This document shows, in pieces, positions 1 to 7,634 of a stretch of 64,000 nucleotides of DNA. The stretch is from Bradyrhizobium sp. BR 10289. Its GTDB lineage: Bacteria > Pseudomonadota > Alphaproteobacteria > Rhizobiales > Xanthobacteraceae. The stretch spans positions 372,001 through 436,000 of the forward strand of contig NZ_JACOFR010000001.1 of assembly GCF_019455385.1 (NCBI RefSeq). Direction: 5' to 3'. The notes under the pieces were generated by a model, which saw only the letters and a list, made by a program, of their open reading frames with translations, was not told the origin of the DNA and did no database searches. Both the position numbers and the translations under genes were made by a program. Position 1 is the first letter of the stretch; each line of letters opens with the position of its first letter.

Positions 1-1
1 C

Positions 2-979
2 CGGACCGGCATTCCGTTCTTCACGACGCAGATGGGCAAGGGCACCGTGCCCGGCGGCACTAATCTCTACATGGGCACTGCGGCGCTGTCGGAGCGCGAC
101 TATGTCCACGACGCGATCGACGCCGCAGACCTGATCGTCGCAATCGGTCACGACCCCATCGAGAAGCCGCCCTTCATCATGGGGCCGTCGGGGCCCAAGG
201 TCATTCACGTCAGCTACACCTCGGCAAGCGTTGAGCAGGTCTATTTCCCGGACGCCGAGGTGATCGGCGACGTCGGCCCGAGCCTGGAGCTGCTGGCCGA
301 CCGGCTCGAAGGCAAGCTGCCGCGGGCCGCGGCGCTGCTGCCGCTGCGTGAAGAGATCCTCGGCCGCATCGCCGACCGCGCCACCGAGGCGCGCTGGCCG
401 CCGACGCCGCAGCGGATCGTGCACGATATCCGCCAGGTCATCCCGGAGAACGGCATCGTCGCGCTCGACAACGGCATGTACAAGATCTGGTTCGCGCGCA
501 ACTACCGCACCCGCGTCGCCAACACGCTGCTGCTCGACAATGCGCTGGCGACCATGGGCGCCGGCCTGCCATCGGCGATGATGGCCGCGATGCTCTATCC
601 CGACCGCCGCGTGCTCGCAGTCGCGGGCGACGGCGGCTTCATGATGAACAGCCAGGAGATGGAGACGGCGGTCCGCCTCAAGCTCAACCTCGTCGTGCTG
701 GTGCTGGAGGACAACGCCTACGGCATGATCCGCTGGAAGCAGGCCGTGGACCACTTCGCCGATTACGGCATGACCTTCGGCAATCCCGACTTCGTCGTTT
801 ATGCCAAGGCCTATGGCGCCAAGGGCCATCGCATCGCGAGCATCGACAGTTTTGCCCCGACGCTCGATGCCGCTTTCAAGGAAGGCGGCGTGCATGTGGT
901 GGTCATCCCGATCGACTATTCGGAGAATGTGCGCGTGCTGGTCGACGAGCTGCGGGCCCGTGAGAAGGCGAAGGCGTGA
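2..979 (+). CDS. Acetolactate-synthase-type ThDP-dependent enzyme, C-terminal part (5' end outside window)
   Basis: Only the last 325 codons are visible; the reading frame is open to the left edge, so the N-terminal ThDP-activating domain lies outside. The family condenses two 2-keto acids with loss of CO2 using thiamine diphosphate and Mg2+. Visible are the central domain (about residues 1-115) and the C-terminal ThDP-binding domain with the GDGGF...DNAYGM signature (codons 209-241) that holds Mg2+ and the cofactor. The end, with IPIDYSEN, matches the acetolactate synthase large subunit group. Anabolic IlvB or catabolic AlsS type cannot be decided, and no small regulatory subunit follows. 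The downstream gap holds a dispersed repeat. Confidence 0.8.
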   Translation, partial: RTGIPFFTTQMGKGTVPGGTNLYMGTAALSERDYVHDAIDAADLIVAIGHDPIEKPPFIMGPSGPKVIHVSYTSASVEQVYFPDAEVIGDVGPSLELLADRLEGKLPRAAALLPLREEILGRIADRATEARWPPTPQRIVHDIRQVIPENGIVALDNGMYKIWFARNYRTRVANTLLLDNALATMGAGLPSAMMAAMLYPDRRVLAVAGDGGFMMNSQEMETAVRLKLNLVVLVLEDNAYGMIRWKQAVDHFADYGMTFGNPDFVVYAKAYGAKGHRIASIDSFAPTLDAAFKEGGVHVVVIPIDYSENVRVLVDELRAREKAKA

Positions 980-986
980 GTGCGGT

Positions 987-1125
987 CTCGTGTCCCGGAC
1001 GCGCTGCAGCGTTCTTACGCTGCTGCGCAGAGCCGGGACCCAGGAAGCTGCAGAGCAGCCTGATGCATGGGCCCCGGCTCTGCAGCGCACGGCCAAGGGG
1101 CGCTGCGCTGCGTCCGGGGCACGAG
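987..1125. repeat. Dispersed palindromic repeat, family 1, copy A
   Basis: Terminal inverted repeats of about 25 bp (987-1011 and 1101-1125, CTCGTGtCCCGGACGC type, few mismatches) enclose an inner pair AGAGCCGGG.CCCA / TGGG.CCCGGCTCT. A second copy with the same outer and inner arms lies at 43771-43900. The element fills the gap between two genes and would fold into a long stem in RNA. Confidence 0.75.
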
Positions 1126-1194
1126 AGGAGCACTTGTGTTGCGCTCTCCAATCCCCAACACTCTCCATCACCACACCAACCACAGGAAGATGAA

Positions 1195-1542
1195 ATGACT
1201 CGCGTTCGTTGTGTCACCGAGATGGGCATGGGCGTCGACGTTCACGGCAGGGACGCCACCAAGGCCGCCAAGCGTGCGGTGTCGGATGCCATCCGACATT
1301 CGAGCCTCGGCTTCTTCCGGATGATCGGCAAGACCGCGAACGACATGTTCGTCGATGTCACGATCGGCGTGCCCAACCCTGAAGCTGTCGACACGGACGC
1401 CGTCGCGAAGGAGCTGCCTTACGGCACGGTGACCGTGACTGCGGTGAAGGGCGGGCTCGAGATTCCCTCGGCGACGGAGGTGGCCAACGATCCCATCCTG
1501 ATCGCCAATGCGGCCGTCATCGTCAGCTTCGACAAGGACTAG
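1195..1542 (+). CDS. Lin0512 family protein
   Basis: A 115-residue protein that looks like the conserved Lin0512 family, whose function is unknown. The ATG is chosen because AGGAAG lies 5 bp upstream and the frame upstream runs through a repeat element. Seen in it: an N-terminal strand with MGMGVDVHGRDATKAA, a central helix rich in Ala and Lys, and a C-terminal half ending in IANAAVIVSFDKD. There is no signal peptide or membrane segment. The next gene starts 4 bp after the stop, so the two are probably translated together. Confidence 0.7.
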   Translation: MTRVRCVTEMGMGVDVHGRDATKAAKRAVSDAIRHSSLGFFRMIGKTANDMFVDVTIGVPNPEAVDTDAVAKELPYGTVTVTAVKGGLEIPSATEVANDPILIANAAVIVSFDKD

Positions 1543-1546
1543 GCCG

Positions 1547-2239
1547 GTGTTGGACAGCGATGAGCGGCTGCTGGATCGCCCGATCTGGAGCGCGCTGACG
1601 ACGAGCCAGAAGCATCTGGCTGAAGGCGGGCCGCGCGCGTTGCGCTACCCCGTCGACATGACGCCATTCGCCGACATGGTGGACATGTCCGCGACCAGCT
1701 TTGCCGCGCTCGGCGATCTCATGTCGGGATCGCACGTCGCCGCGCTGTTCACGCCGGAGCCGGTCGAAATTCCCGCCGGATTCAAGGTGGTGCTGGCCGA
1801 GACCGGCGAGCAGATGATCGGCTCGCCCGCCGACACTTCGCCGCGCGACGCCGAGATCGTCAAATTGGGCGCCGCCGATGTTCCCGCCATGATGGCACTG
1901 ACCGAGCTGACCAAGCCCGGTCCATTCGCCGTGCGGACGCACGAGCTCGGCACGTTCCTCGGCATCCGCGCCGGTGGCGAGCTGGTCGCGATGACCGGCG
2001 AGCGGATGAAGCCGGGAAAGTTCGTTGAGATGACCGCGGTCTGCGTGCATCCCGATTATCGCGGCCGCGGCTACGCCCAGGCGCTGTTGTCGGCCGTCGC
2101 GCGCCAGATCGAGGCGCGCGGCGAGATTCCATTCCTGCACGTGTTTTCGAGCAACACGTCCGCCATCGCGCTCTATCAGCGGCAGGGCATGCACATCCGT
2201 CGCCGGCTGCATGTCACCGCGTTCATGAAGCAGGAATGA
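1547..2239 (+). CDS. GNAT family N-acetyltransferase (FR47-like)
   Basis: Product of 230 residues. GNAT enzymes move an acetyl group from acetyl-CoA to an amine; the substrate is not predictable here. The C-terminal half carries the fold: VCVHPDYRGRGYAQAL is the V-x-x-x-x-R-G-x-G-x-A acetyl-CoA loop, followed by LHVFSSNTSAIALYQRQGM, the usual end of the family with an Asn and Tyr near the thiol. The GTG start at 1547 has AAGGA about 8 bp upstream inside the end of the Lin0512 gene, which suggests coupling. Confidence 0.8.
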   Translation: MLDSDERLLDRPIWSALTTSQKHLAEGGPRALRYPVDMTPFADMVDMSATSFAALGDLMSGSHVAALFTPEPVEIPAGFKVVLAETGEQMIGSPADTSPRDAEIVKLGAADVPAMMALTELTKPGPFAVRTHELGTFLGIRAGGELVAMTGERMKPGKFVEMTAVCVHPDYRGRGYAQALLSAVARQIEARGEIPFLHVFSSNTSAIALYQRQGMHIRRRLHVTAFMKQE

Positions 2240-2270
2240 GGCCCGGCGGCGAGCGCCGGGCCATAGACCG

Positions 2271-2813
2271 TCAGGTCCTGTAGTCGACCAGCAGCGAGCT
2301 CGCCGCGGACGAGTTGGAAGTGCCGCTGGAGCCATAGGACGTCGACTGGCTGGTCGCGTTCTGCAGCAGCGAGATCAGCTCCTTCATCAGCTCGGCGGTG
2401 GTGGCGGAGGACGAGCTGGACGAGGACGTCGAGTCCGTGCTGCTCGTGCCCGATGAGTCACTGCTGCTGCTCGCGTCGGACAGTGGTGGCGGGCCACCGG
2501 CATCGCCGGAGAACGTGTTGGCGAAGACGTTCTTCAACTCGCTGGCCTGATCGCTGGTCAGCTTGCCGCTCGACACCTCGCTCTGGATGAGGTCGTCGAT
2601 CTTGGACTGCATCTCGTCGGGCGAAGGCGGAGATGACGAGCTGGAGCTGGATGCGCCGCTCTTCATCGCGGAATCGATGTCGTCGAGCGCGGAGGAGAGC
2701 GCCGATTCGTCGCTGGAGCTGATGGTGCCCGCCGAGACTTCCTTGGTGAGCTCGCTCTTAAGGCGGTCGAGTGGAGAGTACGAACTGGTGGAGGCTGCGG
2801 AGATCGAGGTCAT
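2271..2813 (-). CDS. Ser-rich low-complexity protein of unknown function
   Basis: A protein of 180 residues. I do not recognise a characterised family. Two similar helical segments can be seen, about residues 15-50 (LKSELTKEVSAGTISSSDE) and 68-100 (IDDLIQSEVSSGKLTSDQA). They look like a duplicated helix-turn-helix unit joined by poly-Ser linkers. The last third is nearly all Ser, Thr and Gly. There is no signal peptide. It lies convergent to the acetyltransferase, 31 bp away. The Ser runs and the lack of aromatic residues fit an extracellular or surface-exposed filler region, but that is inference. Confidence 0.6.
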   Translation of the reverse strand: MTSISAASTSSYSPLDRLKSELTKEVSAGTISSSDESALSSALDDIDSAMKSGASSSSSSSPPSPDEMQSKIDDLIQSEVSSGKLTSDQASELKNVFANTFSGDAGGPPPLSDASSSSDSSGTSSTDSTSSSSSSSATTAELMKELISLLQNATSQSTSYGSSGTSNSSAASSLLVDYRT

Positions 2814-3058
2814 TGTCGGTTGCCCATGCTGAAGCCAGGAATACGCTGAACATGGGTGTGAGGCTAAAGGTCGCTGGCTTAACGAGGTCTTGCCGCCAGG
2901 ATTTCAGCGGCTTTCGTTGTGTTGCTCGCGCCCCGATGAACATGCCGCGAAACAAAAATGCCGATGCGGCCGGAGTTCACCCGGCCGCCGGCGGATGGGC
3001 TTCCCCGCAGCCAATTCGTCGTTATATCCATCTCAACCAACACAGGAGGCCGCATTTC

Positions 3059-4255
3059 ATGGACGCCAGGACAGGTACCGGGGCAACCGATTTTTCCGCC
3101 GTACGGACGGCGATGCAGCGCTATGTCGATCAGGAGATCATTCCTGGCGCGTCGTGGGCGGTGCTGCGCGGACGCGAGGTCATCGACCAGCAATGCGTCG
3201 GCTTCGCCGACCGCGAGGCGCAGACGGCGCTGCGGTCCGACCACATTTTTCGCGCGTTCTCCAACACCAAGATCTTCGTCACCTGCGCGATCATGCTGCT
3301 GGTCGAGGAGGGCCGCATCGGGCTCGATGATGCGATCGAAAAATTTCTGCCGCAGCTCGGCCATCGCAAGGTCCTGAAGCGGGGTGCGACAAGCCTTGCC
3401 GATGTCGAGCCGGCGAACGGCCCGATCACGATCCGGCAGCTCCTGACCCACACCTCCGGCCTCAGCTACGGCATCTTCGATCCCGGCTCAGTGCTGTTCA
3501 AAGGCTACAATGCGGCGGGCGTGCTCAATCCGCTGACGCCGCTGAGCGACATGATCGACAAGCTGGCCGATCTGCCGCTGTCCTATCATCCCGGCGCGGC
3601 CTGGGAATATTCGGTGGCGACCGACGTGCTCGGCCGCGTCCTGGAGGTGGTGTCGGAAAAATCTCTCGATGCCGTCCTCAAGGCGCGCATCTTCGACCCG
3701 CTCGGCATGACCGACACGGGTTTCTACGTGCCGGACGCAAAGCAGGGCAGGCTGGTCGCGCACTACACGGGCGCCGACGTGCTTGATCCGATGAAACCCG
3801 GCCTCACACGCGCGGACAATTTGCCTTATCCGCAGGCCTATCTTCGACCGTTCCCGCGGCAGTCGGGCGGTGGCGGGCTGGTCTCGACCCTGCCGGACAT
3901 GCTCGCGCTTGTCCGCGCGCTGGTGCCCGGCCCGGACGCGCTGCTGAAGCCGGAAACGCTGCGACTGATGATGACCAATCAGCTGCCGGCGGGCCAGACC
4001 ATCCGTTTCGCCAATCTCGGGCCGATGCCCGGCAAGGGCTTTGGTCTCGGCGGCGCCGTCACCTTCGCGCCGACGCAGTTCGATCCCCCGAACTCCACCG
4101 GCGAATTCCAGTGGGGCGGCCTCGCCGGCACCCATTGGTGGGTTTGCCCGCAGGCCAACACATCAGGCGTGCTGATGGCCCAGCGCCATATGGGCTTCTG
4201 GAATCCGTTCTTCTTCGAGTTCAAGCGCCTGGCCTATCAGGCGGCCGGAGGCTGA
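3059..4255 (+). CDS. Serine hydrolase of the beta-lactamase/penicillin-binding-protein-like family
   Basis: Product of 398 residues; the ATG has a strong AGGAGG 9 bp upstream. The family (COG1680) covers class C beta-lactamase-fold esterases and peptidases using an acyl-serine. The SxxK motif is seen in RAFSNTKIFV (Ser nucleophile and Lys base), then HTSGLSYGIF, and WEYSVATDVLG where the catalytic Tyr is expected. A late G-G-L-A-G-T-H-W stretch sits where the third motif (HxG/KTG) belongs. There is no evident signal peptide, so it is probably cytoplasmic and more likely an esterase than a resistance enzyme. Confidence 0.8.
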   Translation: MDARTGTGATDFSAVRTAMQRYVDQEIIPGASWAVLRGREVIDQQCVGFADREAQTALRSDHIFRAFSNTKIFVTCAIMLLVEEGRIGLDDAIEKFLPQLGHRKVLKRGATSLADVEPANGPITIRQLLTHTSGLSYGIFDPGSVLFKGYNAAGVLNPLTPLSDMIDKLADLPLSYHPGAAWEYSVATDVLGRVLEVVSEKSLDAVLKARIFDPLGMTDTGFYVPDAKQGRLVAHYTGADVLDPMKPGLTRADNLPYPQAYLRPFPRQSGGGGLVSTLPDMLALVRALVPGPDALLKPETLRLMMTNQLPAGQTIRFANLGPMPGKGFGLGGAVTFAPTQFDPPNSTGEFQWGGLAGTHWWVCPQANTSGVLMAQRHMGFWNPFFFEFKRLAYQAAGG

Positions 4256-4321
4256 CTGCGAAAGAAGCCTGATGCGCGATGAGCCATGAGTGATCATCGA
4301 AGCGAATAATTGGATGATGCA

Positions 4322-4344
4322 GGCGGGAGGCAACACCTCCCGCC
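4322..4344. terminator. Hairpin between convergent genes
   Basis: A perfect 9-bp stem, GGCGGGAGG / CCTCCCGCC, with a 5-nt loop lies between the ends of the serine hydrolase and rtcB. No clear T run follows on either strand, so it may act in both directions with modest strength. Confidence 0.5.
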
Positions 4345-4355
4345 CGTCTCTTGCG

Positions 4356-5696
4356 TCAGTCCTTCCACGGATCGAACTCGCCTTCGCCGGCCATGGCGAC
4401 GGCGAACGGCCGAAGCGTGTGCAGCACCCGCACCGTCCCGGCGTGCTGCGCGAGCACGTCGGGCAGGCGGCGATAGGCCATCGGGCTCTCGTCGAGGTCG
4501 GCACCGATCAAGGTGACGCCACGCTCGTTGAGCCATCGGTCCATCTCCGCGCGCGAGAAGCGGCGCTTGGCCTCCTTGCGTCCGAACATGCGGCCTGCGC
4601 CATGCACGGTCGAATAGAGCGAAGCCCGGGCTTCCGGGCTGTCGACGCCTTCGAGAATGACGGCGTCGTCGCCCATCGAGCCGCCGACGAATCCCTTCTG
4701 GCCGGGAAACGCCGGGGTCGCGCCTTTGCGCACCACCCAGAGATCACGCCCGTCGTGGGTCTCACGCCAGGCGTAGTTGTGGTGGTTGTGCACGCTCTCG
4801 GTGACGCTGCCGCCGATGATCTGGCGGACGCGGTCGACCACCCACTCGCGGCCCGCATAGGCATAACGCCCGGCGAGCTGCATCGCCGCGATGTAGCGGC
4901 GGCCGAGCTCGGAGTCCTCGTCGACCACGGCTGGCGGGACGTTCATGCCGTCCTTGCCGCCGGCGGCCTTGAGGTAGCGCGTCGCGGAGGTGTGCCCGAG
5001 ACCCCGGCTTCCGAAGTGGACGCCGATCCAGACGAAGCCTTCCTCGTCGCGCATGAGGTCGACATAGTGGTTGCCCGACCCGACCGTACCGAGCTGGGCT
5101 ACCGCCTTCTGGCGATAGGCCTCCATGTCGCTCTCGCGCCAGGCATCGCCGTCGTCGAACAGCGCGTGCTCGGCCCGCTCGGCGTTGGCTCGGCCGACCC
5201 CGAACGAGATCACCTTGGCGACGTCGCGGATGATCGTCGGGACGATCGCAGCGATGTCGTCGAAGCGTGTGTCGAGCCGCGCCGCCATGTTGCCGCAGCC
5301 GATGTCGAAGCCGACGCCGGAGATGCTGATCTGCTTCTCATAGGCGATGACCCCGCCGACCGGCTGGGCGTAACCGAGATGGCCGTCGGCGCAGATCACG
5401 CCCGACACGACGTTGCCGACCGCCATGCAGTTGCGCATCTGAGCGATGGTCGCATCCTCATGCGGGCCGAAGATCTTCAGCGGCGCATTCTGGAAGCGGG
5501 CATCCTGCGGACGGAGCAGGGCGATCGCGCTCGCGGTCGCATCGGCTTCGCGAGCCAGATGCTCCTTGCGCGCGGCGTCCTTGTACAGGCACCAGGCCGG
5601 CTGGCCGCGTCCTTCACCGACGCGCGAGTCGGGATCGACACCGGCGGCGAGGCAGAGCTCGCGGGCGCGTTCCATGTAGGGATCGGGTCGTCGCAT
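4356..5696 (-). CDS. rtcB: RtcB family RNA ligase
   Basis: Product of 446 residues. RtcB joins RNA 2',3'-cyclic phosphate or 3'-phosphate ends to 5'-OH ends through a GMP-histidine intermediate, using GTP and Mn2+. Family signatures seen in order: DGHLGYAQPVGGVIA, DIGCGN (metal-binding Cys), GTVGSGNHYVD, HFGSRGLGH (metal His), HNHHNYA, GATPAFPGQKGFVGGSMG and STVHGAGR, whose His is the expected guanylation site. All key positions appear intact. It is the last gene of a leftward unit after the Ro-like gene (114-bp gap with a hairpin). No RtcA cyclase or RtcR regulator gene is present nearby, unlike the enterobacterial rtc operons. Confidence 0.92.
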   Translation of the reverse strand: MRRPDPYMERARELCLAAGVDPDSRVGEGRGQPAWCLYKDAARKEHLAREADATASAIALLRPQDARFQNAPLKIFGPHEDATIAQMRNCMAVGNVVSGVICADGHLGYAQPVGGVIAYEKQISISGVGFDIGCGNMAARLDTRFDDIAAIVPTIIRDVAKVISFGVGRANAERAEHALFDDGDAWRESDMEAYRQKAVAQLGTVGSGNHYVDLMRDEEGFVWIGVHFGSRGLGHTSATRYLKAAGGKDGMNVPPAVVDEDSELGRRYIAAMQLAGRYAYAGREWVVDRVRQIIGGSVTESVHNHHNYAWRETHDGRDLWVVRKGATPAFPGQKGFVGGSMGDDAVILEGVDSPEARASLYSTVHGAGRMFGRKEAKRRFSRAEMDRWLNERGVTLIGADLDESPMAYRRLPDVLAQHAGTVRVLHTLRPFAVAMAGEGEFDPWKD

Positions 5697-5764
5697 GGTC
5701 GTGGGTCCTTGTCATTCCGCGCGCACCATAACCGTAGCGGGCGGATCATTTCAGAGATTTCACT

Positions 5765-5796
5765 GGCCCCGGGCGCAGTCTCCTGCGTCCGGGGCC
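5765..5796 (-). terminator. Strong intercistronic hairpin between the Ro-like gene and rtcB
   Basis: GGCCCCGG.CGCAG pairs with CTGCG.CCGGGGCC around a TCTC loop, 13 bp with a single opposed G/T position. No T run follows on the minus strand, so it may lower or process rtcB mRNA rather than end transcription. Confidence 0.45.
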
Positions 5797-5810
5797 GTTG
5801 TCGTTGCGCA

Positions 5811-7136
5811 TCAGTTCAACGCCGTCTCCGACGCTGCGATCCACGCGACCACGGCCTCAGAGAAGCCGTTGACGCGGGTCCATGCGCCGTGGCCGACACC
5901 GTGCTGATACGAGGCCACGTTCACCATGGTGCCGCGCGCCTTGGGCTCGTGCACCTGGTCGTGACTCTGCTCGTCGGTGAAGACGATGAGGCGATCGCCC
6001 TTGCGGTCGATCTCCGTCACGGCCTTGCCGAGCCAGGTCCCGCTATGGGCCTGCGAGTTGATGATCGCATCCCGAAGCGCGAAACCACGGCGCGGAGGGA
6101 CCTTCACCACCTTGTCGCTGAAGGTGAAGATATCGACCTCGTCGCAGATCTCGCGGGCGAGAATAGCAAGGCCACACGCCGCCTCCGCGCGCGTCATTTC
6201 CGACTGCGCGGAGAGGTGTGCGAACATCGAGCCCGACACGTCGATCAGGAGCCGCGTCCGGCCCGAAAGCCGAACGTGATCCTTGACCGACTTGAGCATC
6301 GCAGCCTCGAGTTCAGGCTCGAAGTCCGGCGCGTAGCGCGCCGCCGTGATGAAGCGATAGGGAAGGATACGATCCGTCCGCATCGTCTCGATCGCGCCTG
6401 CGATGGTCTCGCGCGGGACCCCTGCGGTCTGCATCAGCCGCAGATTGCGCAGCAGGGCCAAACCGCCGAGCTTGCGCTCGGCGATCAGCCGCTCGAAGCT
6501 CTCGCGCTTGCTTTTGCCCGCCGAGAGCGAGACCTCCCAGGTGTCGGGGGAGGCGAGTTCGCCATCGACGAGCTGCTTCCACACCTTGGCCTGGTCGGCA
6601 TCCTTCGGCTTGGCGTGCACCAGGAACAGAACGTCCCTGATCCGCACCGCGCCGTCGCGGTCCCACTTGGCGAGCTGATAGGCGTCGAACTTGGTCAACG
6701 CGCGGGCAAGACCCTTCTTGACCTGCGCGGAGACCGGCTGTCGCTTGCGCTGCTGCTGAGGGCCGAGCGCATCGGCCCAGTAGATCGCGAGCAGCTCTGT
6801 CATCTCGTCGGGCCGCTGGATCACCCGGTGAAGCGTGTCGGCAACGAGGGCGCGGTGCTTCTCGCTCCGCGCCATCTCGCGGATGACGAGCAGCGGCGCG
6901 TGCCGCAGCTTCATCACCTCGCGCGCCTCGATCGCAAGCTGGGCGACGCGAGCGGGAGCAACCTTCGGCACGAGCGCCTTGATGCGGTCGGCGATGGAGA
7001 CGCCGTCCTCGTAGAACTGGTCCTCCCACAGGAGGCAGTTCATCAGCGCCCGCTTCAGCTCCATCTCGGGCGTGAAGCGTACCGCGCGCGCGCCCTCACG
7101 CGTGAAGGCGCGAACGATCTTGTTGAGCCTGACCAT
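5811..7136 (-). CDS. rsr: TROVE-domain protein, bacterial Ro60 orthologue (Rsr)
   Basis: Product of 441 residues. Ro/Rsr proteins form a HEAT-repeat ring that binds Y RNAs on the outside and ends of misfolded RNAs in the cavity; in bacteria they work with 3' exonucleases in RNA decay. The TROVE region covers about residues 1-290 (repeated helices, e.g. LLWEDQFYEDG, IREMARSEKHRALVADTLH). A von Willebrand A-like domain follows, with an intact MIDAS motif DVSGSM (about residue 294) and later the IVFTDEQSHD strand. The start has GAGGAGG just upstream. The four Y-like RNAs end 38 bp before this ATG on the same strand, and rtcB follows, which supports a joint RNA repair/quality-control role. Confidence 0.92.
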   Translation of the reverse strand: MVRLNKIVRAFTREGARAVRFTPEMELKRALMNCLLWEDQFYEDGVSIADRIKALVPKVAPARVAQLAIEAREVMKLRHAPLLVIREMARSEKHRALVADTLHRVIQRPDEMTELLAIYWADALGPQQQRKRQPVSAQVKKGLARALTKFDAYQLAKWDRDGAVRIRDVLFLVHAKPKDADQAKVWKQLVDGELASPDTWEVSLSAGKSKRESFERLIAERKLGGLALLRNLRLMQTAGVPRETIAGAIETMRTDRILPYRFITAARYAPDFEPELEAAMLKSVKDHVRLSGRTRLLIDVSGSMFAHLSAQSEMTRAEAACGLAILAREICDEVDIFTFSDKVVKVPPRRGFALRDAIINSQAHSGTWLGKAVTEIDRKGDRLIVFTDEQSHDQVHEPKARGTMVNVASYQHGVGHGAWTRVNGFSEAVVAWIAASETALN

Positions 7137-7174
7137 GACGGCCTCCTCTGGGTTGATGGGAAATGGAAACGGTT

Positions 7175-7292
7175 GCCGGGGAACAAGCGAGTGCTGAACC
7201 GCCCTTGCGGGCTTTTGTCACCGACTGGCGGACTTGCGTCCGGGAGGATTCGAAGCTCCGACACCGAAGTAACAGCGCTCTTCACCACCGGC
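7175..7292 (-). ncRNA. Y-RNA-like tRNA-mimic RNA, unit A (YrlA-like)
   Basis: About 118 nt, read right to left, ending 38 nt before the Ro-like gene. The outer stem GCCGG/CCGGC (7288-7292 with 7175-7179) is followed by the conserved internal loop UGGUGAA on the 5' side and GUUC on the 3' side. Then comes the second helix GAG-C-GCUG / CAGC-A-CUC with one C/A mismatch. The insert holds a T-arm-like hairpin with loop UUCGAAU (7243-7259; 4 of 5 stem pairs), an abutting hairpin CGGAC-GCAA-GUCCG (7229-7242) and a GCCC-GCAA-GGGC hairpin. Helices were paired by hand. Confidence 0.75.
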
Positions 7293-7308
7293 GGCGGGGA
7301 CGAGAAAG

Positions 7309-7471
7309 TCACGGTCCGGGAACGGGCGATTGCTGAGATCCGGCGAGCGAAAGCTTGCCGGAAAGCGCTCTGGCCACTGAGCTACCGGTGCACAATACAC
7401 CGGGCGGGATTCGAACCCGCGACCTCTCGCGTGATAGGCGAAGTAACAGCGATCTTCACCACGGACCGTGA
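7309..7471 (-). ncRNA. Y-RNA-like RNA with a circularly permuted tRNA module, unit B (YrlA-like)
   Basis: About 163 nt. The outer stem is a perfect 10 bp (7462-7471 with 7309-7318, core CGGUCCG/CGGACCG); the second helix is GAU-C-GCUG / CAGC-A-AUC. The insert contains every tRNA arm in permuted order: an AGGUC variable-loop-like stretch, T arm GCGGG-UUCGAAU-CCCGC (7404-7420), acceptor-like hairpin CCGGUG/CACCGG (7385-7403), UA matching tRNA positions 8-9, and D arm GCUC-AGUGGCCA-GAGC (7367-7382). A third stem-loop UCCGGC...GCCGGA (7339-7362) stands in the anticodon-arm place. This is the best-preserved tRNA mimic of the four. Confidence 0.8.
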
Positions 7472-7478
7472 TGGGGTT

Positions 7479-7601
7479 GGCGGGGAACGGGCGATGCTGT
7501 TGCTGCCCTTGCGGGCGATCCGCCTTTCGGCGCGCAGGATTCGAACCTGCTCGGCGCTCGCGCGCCTTCACCACGAAGTAACAGACATCTTCACCACCGC
7601 C
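7479..7601 (-). ncRNA. Y-RNA-like tRNA-mimic RNA, unit C (YrlA-like)
   Basis: About 123 nt. Outer stem GGCGG/CCGCC (7597-7601 with 7479-7483), conserved loop strands UGGUGAA and GCCCGUUC, then second helix GAUG-CUGUU / AACAG-CAUC, nine pairs with a single bulged U. The insert has a GNRA hairpin GGCGC-GCGA-GCGCC, a perfect T arm GCAGG-UUCGAAU-CCUGC (7534-7550), a CGCC-GAAA-GGCG hairpin one base away (7521-7532) and a GCCC-GCAA-GGGC hairpin. Compared with unit B the D arm is reduced. Confidence 0.77.
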
Positions 7602-7634
7602 CGGCCGATGCTGTCGCATCAGCCGTTGATGGGT

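Noticed and set aside
7404..7420. A normal tRNA gene around the T arm
   Set aside because: The arms are in permuted order, no anticodon loop or CCA-bearing acceptor end is found in the usual place, and neighbouring units share the same outer stems.
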